A program made the position numbers and the translations under genes. DNA of 64,000 bases from Rhopalosiphum padi. Its lineage: Eukaryota > Arthropoda > Insecta > Hemiptera > Aphididae. Shown piece by piece: positions 54,401 through 64,000 of the stretch (the stretch's first letter is position 1; each line of letters starts with the position of its first letter). The notes below the pieces were generated by a model. The model saw only the letters and a program-made list of their open reading frames with translations. It was not told the DNA's origin and made no database searches. Location: assembly GCF_020882245.1 (NCBI RefSeq), contig NC_083598.1, positions 90,029,714 to 90,093,713 of the forward strand. Direction: 5' to 3'.

Positions 54401-57400
54401 AAAATTGCGAGTGAATAAAAAAAGATAGGGTACGTATATATTCAGTATTCAGTACTCATTAATCGTTAAATATGTCAACTACAATTTTCTTTTATACCTA
54501 CAGGCTACAAGCAAATTATATCGACAAAATTAATAAATAAGTATAACTAGTTATTACACTTTGATAGTTCATTACCTATACTATCTTATATATATTTCGA
54601 AATTTAGAACAATTTATAAATATGTACAACATTGTAATTTTTGATTACCATAAAAATGGTTGCGATTGACGTATACCTATTACCTATACTAGGGAATTAA
54701 GTAAGTTAATAAAAATATAAAATATAGAGTTGTTTTGGAAGTTGAAAAATCAAAGAAATGGAATTAAGGCAGAAGAAGGAGTAACAAGTCAGCGACAGCT
54801 CAAGTAGGAATGATGACGGTCAATTGATGTGTTCGAGACGTTTTGGCGTGACGTAAGCTGATAAATAGTAAAGTTTCTAATAAATTTGAATTATTGACGA
54901 AATAATACTTAAATAGTTAAATGTTAACTAAAAATAATTTATAAGCTAAAATAAAAGATAATTATAGAATATTGACATTTTTATAGATAGATCATCCTAT
55001 AAATTACAATATTAATCATTCAAATCATTGCACGTAATGGATAGGGTGACGAGGATTACAGTAATCGCGACCATTTCCCCTCATTGGACTATTTACCATC
55101 AGACACTTATTATTATTAATTGTGAGATTACCCAAACACAGCCAATTATATTGCGAATCGTTTTTAATCCATTTAGTACGTACTTGGCACTTATCTCTGG
55201 AGATTAATCACTGTCGGACGCTTTCTGATAATGAAAATACCTATTATTAGTAGTTGGTATAAAATCGCTAAAATCTCGCAAATATTATAGATTACTAGAT
55301 CAGTGTGTCTTAAACTGTGTTTTGTGAATAACTTATAGGAGTTCCGGGAAAGCCTGGAAAACATTTTTCAGAATTCTACAACAATTAACCATTTAACGAT
55401 AATAGTAATAAAAAAATAAAAAAAAATTAGTAAAGACCGCGCATGTGCTACGCTGACGCTATAATACCTAAATAAATAATTTAATTATGTTTTGTTATGT
55501 GTTACCGTTTGGTGTTATGTTTTATTTACTTTCCTATTTTTTTCAAGAAAATTTGATATGGGTTCCACATAAACAATATTATTTTTTTATATTCCATGAT
55601 CTTAAAAAGTTTAAAAAATACTAACGTAGATCACTCGAATTACATACAGTATATTAGGTACCTACCTATTATAATAAAACGCATTGTTATATTTTTATAA
55701 TTTGCTGTTTTTACAATGTATAATTAATTTTAAATAAGTAAACTTAATTCAGCAGTTATAATTCAACCAAGTATGAAAAATAAGTTTCTATTTTTATTTT
55801 CCATCGATGCCCAATATAATATACTGCAATAATTATATACAGAAATACATAACTTATACATACATTTTTAATGTTAGTTTCCTGACCATGATTATAAACT
55901 ATAGTGGATATGTACAATTTACAAGATAAGGAATACTATTATAGAATAAAAAAAACTTGAATAATAAAATTAGAAAAATTAAAATATTATGATATGCCAC
56001 TACGTCACTATACTACACTATATCTTCAGTTGTTTCTTGTGATAATAATTTGATTTATAACCGTACATGTAGATTTGTATAATTTTTAAAATATCAACTA
56101 TGATTCTATTCCTAATTATATATTTTTATTAAATAAACAATTTAAGACGTATCACGCAGCAGATATGTGATATCAATTTACGTTAAACATACCATGTTTT
56201 ATCATAGAAAATGTATGTTATGGACGACGGATAACGTTCTAAACACGTCATAGTCAGAGGCAAATTAGGACCCAACCGGCCCACTGTTTTGAAACAAAAA
56301 ATCGGTCCAAAAACGTACAAAATAACCAACACCTAGCGTACATCTAGGTGGCTAGGTCTGCTTATTATAAAAATTTTATTTCAACAATACAATATATTTT
56401 GGGTTATTTTGTACTGATCCATCAGATAATATTATATGAAACCAGACACTATGCAGATGCACATTTAATTATTTATTATATTCTATTAAACATATAATAC
56501 GAAAATATTTAAATAAAACAAATATTTATTTATTTATTTGTCTTTTATTATTTAATGTAAAATCATAATCATATATTATGCTATATTGTGATAATTACTA
56601 AAGTTTGGTACTTGAAAACATGACTATTACCTACTGGCTACTCTATTGACAAAATATTAATTTTACATAATATATTCGTTTTCAATAATTAATATTGTAT
56701 TACACAATATATAATTATATTATAATAATTTATTACTATTTTTTTTTTTGCCTAGTAATAACAACTATAAATTATCAAATAAATTATAAAGCATTAAAAA
56801 AATCTAACATAATGTATATGTACATTTTACTAATTCGATAATTTTTTCCTACGAAAATCTTTTAGAACGGAAACCGAGTGAGGTCTTACTCGCTTACTAA
56901 TCCATATTCAGTGCCATACCTACATGTTATATTGTTTTTAACTTTAATTATCAATATTATAATACAATAGTTTTCATTTAATCGTAATCGATACTAATAT
57001 ACTAATAGTATTATATTAATTTCATTTTTTATTTTATTTTATCTAATCAATGTATGTTGTATACTAGATTACCTCGCTATACGTACGCAACGTGTTTTAT
57101 AGTATTTAATATATATGGTCGATAACCACCACGATTAAAGAGATACCTACTTGTTGCCATTGATATTAAATACATAGATGCAGAATTCCTATATTCACTA
57201 AAAATATGCTTCTTGAACTCTTTGAAAAAATAATAGAGAAAAAACAATCAATGAATATTTCTAACACTTCTACTCGTACAGAAGTTTTTGAACGATAAAA
57301 AACTAATATTAAAAAAAGTAAATAGAGATGCAATGATATTATGTAGTGGTTAACAAAGGTATCAGTTGTATATTTTTATAGAATAGTACAATTATACCAT

Positions 57401-58443
57401 ATCAGTGAGTTAAATTATTAATGCTGGTAACTCATCAATATATGATGAAAGACATTCTAACTAATTTACTAATTTATGAAGTGACTTATAAAATAGCTGT
57501 AAAAAATAAATAATTGCACCAATATTTAAATATTTAGAAATAATTTTAATCACATTAAAAATTTAATATGACTTTCTGATAAACTTTTTATTTATTAAAG
57601 ATAGAAAAACTAATGAGAAATCTTAAATTCAATTTTTAAATCTTATATAAAAAAATAAAAATGTTTTTGAATTGATAATAGAAAATAATTGGAAAATGTT
57701 CAAAATTTTAGTGATGTTGTAGAAATTATAAATTTACAATAATAACCAATAAATAAACAGTTATAAAAATAAGTTTTAATAATATTTTTTATGTTTTTTA
57801 ATTGGTAAATGAACAACTTTGAAGAACTTTGAATTAAACCTTCAAATATTTTGACATAGAGAAAAAATGGTAAATTTCAATTGTCTATAAACAACTTTAA
57901 ATGAGTAAAAATATTTTGAAAATTATACTTTTATATGTAGGAAATGCTAACAATAAAATTTGGGGGAAATATCAAATAACTACGGTTAATCGAGTTTGAG
58001 TTACAAAAAGAAAAAACAATATCGATTTTGTCGAAAACTGGTTTTGCAAAAATTCCTGTTATTCCTTAATTTTTTCTTTGATTTCTCAAATATTTTGATA
58101 ACTATTGAAAATTTTTAATGTTGACTTTCTTGGCTCTCTAAAGTACAAACTAGATCCAATTTTCTATCAAAAATTTCCCTAAAAGTTGAAAATCAATCCT
58201 TTTTTCAACTATTTATTGCGTATACTGTACACAAATAAAATAAAACACACGCATACACATCGCTCCGTTCAGAATAAAAAATATGTAAATATATTATATT
58301 GGCTTAAATTATATTTATATTTTCGAGTGTTGATTTTTTAAATAATAAATACTAATGAGAATAAAATGGTTATTGAAAAAAGGTTATTTTAAATAATACA
58401 TTAATTACATTTTATTGAAATAAAATTTAACAGTGACAATAAT
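54401..58443. other. Intergenic region, repeats only
   Basis: AT-rich, with one hAT-like element (55,301-55,623, separate entry) and a worn terminus CAGAGGCAAATTAGG at 56,257. Just before the next gene, at about 58,164-58,276, is an inverted copy of the repeat family seen at 31 kb. No further coding region found. Confidence 0.5.
55301..55623. mobile_element. hAT-type miniature element, about 323 bp
   Basis: Left end CAGTGTGTCTTAAACTGTG and right end, read back, TAGTATTTTTTAAACTTTTT are imperfect inverted copies. Flanking 8-mers TACTAGAT and ACGTAGAT share their last five bases, a decayed target duplication. No ORF inside. Confidence 0.5.
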
Positions 58444-59729
58444 ATGTCTCAATATTATTCTAATAAAAACGAAAATGGACTTTTAAAGTTAACCGTTAGT
58501 AACGATCAACTTACTCACTTAAATGAATCAAATTTACTAGATGACGAAAAAAATATTATTAAAAAGGTTATGTCTTTAAATACCAGCAGATTAGAAACGA
58601 AGCATAAAAACAATACTTTTCAAAAAACATACAAAGTAAAGCTTAGTAACTACAAAAAACAGCAGATTGCATTTAGTACAGCATATAATGAATTAAAAAT
58701 GAGCTATGAATCGATCAAAAAATTTAAAAAGGATTCATTATCTGATAACAAAATTTCAGAATTTGGAGAACTTGAAGAACTTGATTACATAGTAAGTGCG
58801 ATTTATTTTTACCTAATTAGTTATGCATGATAATTGATAATATTTATTTTTCGATTTTGATTTTATCCTATTATTTAATGTTAATACTTTTATAGGTTCA
58901 AAACACTTTGCAAGACAAAATTGGGAAACCAGAAGCTTCATTTAAAAAAGATCATGCGGTTTTCGTTTTCAATCGTAATAAACCATTATTGTACCTAGAT
59001 ATCAATCCCACAACTGGTTATCAAAAATTAGATTTATCAATAAAAGAAGTATATACATATGTATGGAATAATTATTTGGCAATCTCTGAACGGAATATGA
59101 AATATCATTTTTGGCTTCAAAATATTATTGAACCAAATGAATTCTATGATTTACATGATGTTAGAGAATACTTAATACAAAATATGTTTAGTAAAGAACA
59201 GACTATTGAAAAATTAGAACCAAAATTAAATGATTTTTATAATAATTTACAGTCAAAATTTATAAATATAATAAGTGAGGCTGATAATATTCTTAATCAA
59301 GAAAACAACTCTATTAAAATAAATGAACATGAAAGATTAGAGACAAATGCAGAAAATAAACTCCAGATGGCTATCGAAGAGCATAAACATAAAATGGATA
59401 TGAAAATAAAGATGTTAGAAATCGAAAATGAGAATTTAAAACAAAAAGAGTCTGAATGTGCTACACAAATGAGAATTTTGTTAGGAGAACTGTCATTTAG
59501 AAACAGTAAATTGAATAATGCTAAAGACCGCGTAACATTATTAACAAAAGAAAAAAATGATTTAATTTCTATGATTCAAAAAATGGAAGTAAAAGATGAA
59601 AGTTATCAAACACTTCAAAATAAAATTACAAAAGAGAAAATAAAAAATCAAAATTTAAGAACTATTTTAGCTGAAGAATATGAAAAAAACGATAATTCAT
59701 TTTTAATGAAAGAAAACTTATTTGAATAA
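58444..59729 (+). CDS. Unrecognised coiled-coil protein, two exons
   Basis: Exons 58444-58791 and 58896-59729 (donor ATA|GTAAGT, acceptor TATAG|GTT, phase 0) give 393 residues. I do not recognise the protein. Residues about 1-116 are polar and Lys/Asn-rich. About 117-215 look like a compact domain with aromatic residues (YLDINPTTGYQKLDL, YHFWLQNIIEPNEFYDLHD). About 255-385 form a long predicted coiled coil with heptad-like Leu/Ile/Met spacing (MKIKMLEIENENLK). There is no signal peptide or membrane segment. ATG 58444 is preceded by stops and follows CAATAATATG. AATAAA lies at 59749, 20 bases past the stop, so the 3' UTR is probably short. A structural or cytoskeletal role is possible but unsupported; a lineage-restricted gene is likely. 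Confidence 0.7.
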
Positions 59730-60813
59730 CTACATTTTAACATGAGTAAATAAAAAAAATATATTTCTTGAACACATGATATATAATAATGGTGTACAAT
59801 AAATCAATAACTGTATATTTTACATTATATACAATAGCCGTATGAATATTGTAATCGTATGTATCCGTTTGAACGACGCTGGGGGAATAATTAGTTTCCT
59901 ATTGCTTCCCTGAAATTATTACATAACTTACATATTTAGAAATTTTTAATACTACGTCCATCATATTAAAAAAATACAATCAGATTAAACAAATATGTAA
60001 TGATTTACAAAACTACTAGTATAGGTTATAATGTATATTAGTCAATAGACAATAACAAATAATACTTAGCATTGTAAAGAGGTGTTTTTATTGTAGTATA
60101 AGTATTGAATAATTATATATGCATACTGCAGGTAGTGTGAGTGTATTAATGATAAATAAATGATTAAGTATAACAAAGAAGATTTTAGACAATGAACTAA
60201 TGAAGAAATACTCCCTTCAAGTAAAAGCATGATATTTTAAGTGGGTTTCAGAAATACTTAATAATGTAATACGTTTATACAGATAGGCCGGGATAGCCTG
60301 ACAACTTTTGTACAAAGCTTAATAAAACAATTATAATTTAAAAAAAAAATATTATACACTAACAAACTTATACAATTATTGGTATCGATTAAAGATCGAT
60401 TAACGACTTTCTCTTCTCTCTCAAAGTAGTAGGATTTGACAAATATATTTAAAAGACAAAAAGAGTACTTAAAAAAACTATTTTATTAATTAAATTTTTT
60501 AATAGTTGTCAATATTAAAAGCAAATTTTTAATAATTTATAGCTAATTGCTGACAAGGGCCGTTTGTTATAAAAGTTAAGGTTATAAAAATAATAATATT
60601 AATTCATAATAAGTATTGTGTATTATAGACTATAGTCTAAACATAATTTGTACAATTTCATGTTCGGAATGTATTTTGTTTAACTTTATTGAATGTCGTG
60701 TTAAAGTGGTGAAGAAATTCATAAAATAAATATAATTGGATCAAATGATTTCAATAAAATTGAATCAAAATGAAAATATTTATGAAAATTATATAAGTAA
60801 CAACATATATTAC

Positions 60814-60967
60814 CTGCCAAAGATTTTTCTTGTAACGAATCAAATGTATAATTACTTTTCAATTCAGACATTGGAGCTTCAAACACAACACTGCTTATTT
60901 TCTGCTCTTCATTTCCTGGTACAAGGAATTTATCAGTTGACATCATTCTTTTTAGCCAAACTTTTTC
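60814..60967 (-). CDS. Orphan coding exon of an unidentified minus-strand gene
   Basis: Bounded by a good acceptor (poly-T, ATAG|GAA) and donor (GCAG|GTAATA). All 51 codons are open, encoding EKVWLKRMMSTDKFLVPGN and further SSVVFEAPMSELKSNYTF to SLQEKSLA. Ends in phase 1. Composition is balanced, unlike chance ORFs nearby. A possible 3' terminal exon is at about 59,899-59,909 (acceptor TTTCAG|GG, then AAG CAA TAG), adding only three residues. 5' exons would lie at higher coordinates, perhaps near 63.7 kb. No family recognised. Confidence 0.4.
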
Positions 60968-63634
60968 CTATAAAAAAAAATTGTATATTTTAAACATAAT
61001 ATTTCAATCATGTTGTTTATTAATAAAATAGTAATTATAAATCACAAAACTATTCTAATTCTTTAATTTCATCAATAGTTAATTTAATCATTTCACTTTG
61101 TTGTGTTTATCAATATCCATGTCTAAAAAATTTTAATAAAAAATCAGCAATGATATTATATTCCAAGTAATCAACAGAAATTAATTATTAATAAAAATAA
61201 GCATAGATATTAATAATATAATTAAAACATATTTATTTTTTATAAGTTAATAAGTATCCTGACGTATCTTAGAACGGTATGAATAGAATTGTGGTACATA
61301 AAAGCTTAAAAAGAATCTAAATACTTTGAAAATTTAATTATGTATAGAAAATAATTGCATACGTAATGCTGCAATTATTTTTCAATTACTCACAATAAAA
61401 TAACATCATATATTGTTAGAGGAATACTCATTATTTTTCGTTTGAATAAAATCCAATTTTTTCAATATTTTAACTTTAAATTTCTTTTAAAAAATGTTGT
61501 GCATATGCCATATAGGATACCACAATGTGTTTTCGATATTTTTAAAAAATTTTTAGAAGAACTTAAGAAATTTAACGTTGATGACACAGCTATTAAAATT
61601 AAGAAATTACTTATATATGAGTTTTAAGTTTTCGCGATTTTGACGAATTTTTTTCAAAATTGGAACATAATTTAATGCTTATAAAAAAATTAGTTTATTT
61701 TATTATCTGAAAGAACTAATTATGAAAAACCTTAGATTTTCAAGCTTTTAGACTACGTAAAATAATTTTTTTTCAACATAGATAAAAAAATCTTAAAATT
61801 TCTTTAAATTGAACAAAAAAAAATCCAAATTATTTTAATCATTATATCATAACCAGAAAATATTAGTTTAATTATAGTGGAGAACATTTCAAGTATCTGA
61901 ATATTTATTTATTTTTAAATTAAAGTTAAATAATTTTTGTTGAAAACTGGTGATACATTTGTAATCTCGATTTTCTTGTTTTTTTATATATATCAATATA
62001 CCAATTATTATTTTAAAAGGTTTTTTTTTACTTTTGATCATAGGAAAAACTTAATTCAATTTATTGCCAAAATTCTAAATATTCAAGATTGTGTGTGTTT
62101 TTTTTTTTATTTAAAGCGTTTTTAGACTCACAAAATAAACACTAATCACTGTAAAACCAATACATTTACCGTTCGAATCTGAAATAAATTTTAGAAATTA
62201 TTAGAATTATTTAATTATTTTTTTTATAAATCTTGTATTCTAATATGTCAGAAATAGATAATAGATAACTTTATCGGGAAAAGAAACGTATAAGTTATAT
62301 AATTCTATAAAAGTTAAATAAATTATCTTAGGTACATTATAATTTATAGCCACATGTGTAATTAAATTTAATTGCTGAAGATTAATCACGGTAAAAAAAC
62401 AAGAATCATTCAAAATGTATGATTTATTTATTACTTTAAAAAATATCGACGTTACCTAACTGGAAGTATCTATAGTCATTTAATTCTATTTTAATCATTA
62501 TTTTGATAGGTCATAAATGATATCATTAATAACTAATAAGCAATGTGTTTTTATAATATTTTGGTTATATTTTGTTCTCTGTGTATGTTTTGTTTATAGC
62601 TGAAAAATAAAAAGAATAATAAAAGATTCGAACTTACGTATAAATCGGTAGCTTAATGTTATTTATACAGTTATTATATGTTACTTAGTTTGTATTTCAT
62701 TATCAATGGTAATTGGAATAACTATCATATTCCTTATTAATTTTTACATAACTTTTTATACTACGTGCGCCCGTTTTAAAGAATTTTTTTAAAAAAAAAT
62801 AACTATTTATTTAGATAGTTAGATAACTGATAAGTACTAAAGTACCTACAGAAAAATATGTATTATATAACTTATAAGGAAAAACTTAATTTAAATAATA
62901 AAAAAATAATACGATTAGGTATAAACTTAGCATTCACAAGCTATTTCGTTATATTCAATAAAATATACCCAAGAAAATTAATTTCCTATAATAAACGATA
63001 TTACGATAAAAACGTAATGTTATTATTATATTAAATTATACAATTTTAATAATATTATCATATCATCATGATGAAGATAAATGTCTCAATTATAACTGGA
63101 TGTAATTCACGGATTTATTTTGTTTACATAAGTCACGTAAACTTACGTTAAAAACTTGGGTTTTAATGTTTTATGTAACGATTGTGGTGGATTTTGGATT
63201 TTTTTTTATTATACTACACTCGACGTGCTGGAATTCAGATTAGTGGAAAAGAAACCAAAACCGGTTGACTAAAGATTAAATCGAAATAGGTTAAAAGCAG
63301 TGGATATGGGTATTTTCATAATATAAGTATAATATATTATATTCGTATATAATTTATGTATTATCATTATTAAGCACAAAAAATATACAAATTATCCTTT
63401 CATTAAGTGTCTAAGTTAGTCGGTGTGACAATGTCATTTTTCCTATTTTATATCTATTTTATTACAGAAATATAAACGAGATTTCTTATAAATTGTTTTG
63501 TAGCTTAAACAAACAACATTAAAACGGAACAAAAAATAAAACTGGATTTAAAAGATATTTTCATTGTTTAATTAGCGGTATTAATAACATTTTCATATAA
63601 ATCTCCAAAGGCAAAAATCTAGAAAAGTATTCGT
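60968..63634. other. Region without recognised genes
   Basis: AT-rich sequence with long poly-T runs. Isolated splice-like sites on the minus strand (ATAC|GTAAGT near 62,635, TTTCAG|ATTCG near 62,180) could frame small exons of the orphan gene, but no coding frame links them. If a minus-strand gene connects 63.7 and 60.8 kb, this is its intron. Confidence 0.35.
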
Positions 63635-63689
63635 TTATTTAAATATAAGGATTCTATGACTCAGGTATAGAGTACTTATCTTACTTCTT

Positions 63690-63840
63690 TCACCTCGGTG
63701 CAAGATAGCGGTCATAAACTTTAAAGGAAGGACGCTGAACACGGGCTGGACGGTGCAAACAAATATGGTCCGACCGAATTTATCGCACCCGTTAGAATGC
63801 GCTCCAAACAGAAGTTTTTTATGTACAGCATAACACATTA
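63690..63840 (-). other. GC-richer patch, possible first exon or promoter
   Basis: Stands out from flanks with CACCTCGGTGCAAG, ACGGGCTGGACGG and GGTCCGACCG. On the minus strand a frame is open from 63,838 with ATG (MCYAVHKKLLFGAHSNG and onward to HRGE), followed by donor-like CGAG|GTGAAA. It could be the start of the gene that includes the 60.8-kb exon, or a transposon scrap. Not identified. Confidence 0.25.
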
Positions 63841-64000
63841 TCAGTTTTTAATTTTTTTTTATCTATAATCAACATGGTAAAACTTATGAATAATTATTAT
63901 GAAATGTTTTTTTAGACAAGATTTGCCTCGATCGATTGAATGTATTTTCAAGAATATAATATGAATTATATAGAATGAGATATATTATTGAAAAAAATAC

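Overview
The window looks like nuclear DNA of an aphid or a close sternorrhynchan relative. It is strongly AT-rich, coding exons are short and bounded by GT..AG introns, TAGGTACC-like motifs recur throughout, and small inverted-repeat transposons are dense. The proteins read as ordinary insect orthologues. The aphid assignment is inference; no species can be named from sequence alone.

Left part (1-7.6 kb): three compact housekeeping or structural genes. The 5' half of proteasome alpha-2 (minus) runs off the left edge. It stands head to head with a complete beta-sarcoglycan gene (plus), sharing about 490 bp between start codons. Beta-sarcoglycan converges on a complete seven-exon NF45/ILF2 gene (minus). 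From 7.6 to 16.7 kb I found no convincing gene, apart from one weak exon-like ORF near 11.2 kb.

Middle part (15.6-38.8 kb): a GC-rich island at 15.6-17.0 kb leads into a five-exon gene for a Vps62/DUF946-domain protein with a hydrophobic N-terminus. Its introns of 6.0 and 8.5 kb are filled with hAT-type miniature elements, several with intact 8-bp target duplications. A seven-exon ecdysteroid-kinase-like gene follows on the same strand, with a pogo-like element in its last intron.

Right part (38.8-64 kb): an aquaporin gene (minus) whose five common exons sit at 41.0-42.7 kb. Three candidate first exons at 42.8, 50.1 and 53.8 kb all end in the same phase, so alternative promoters are predicted. 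The most distal one abuts a second GC-rich island. The protein carries Ser in place of the TM5 selectivity-filter His and NPC in place of the first NPA, the pattern of insect entomoglyceroporins. Next is a two-exon gene for a Lys/Asn/Glu-rich coiled-coil protein that I do not recognise. An orphan minus-strand exon at 60.8 kb and a GC-rich patch at 63.7 kb may belong to a gene extending off the right edge.

The genes do not form one pathway; this is a normal gene-dense stretch of an insect chromosome. Exon joins were checked by hand for GT/AG and phase. All six multi-exon gene models keep an open frame, and the five that lie wholly inside the window run from start to stop.
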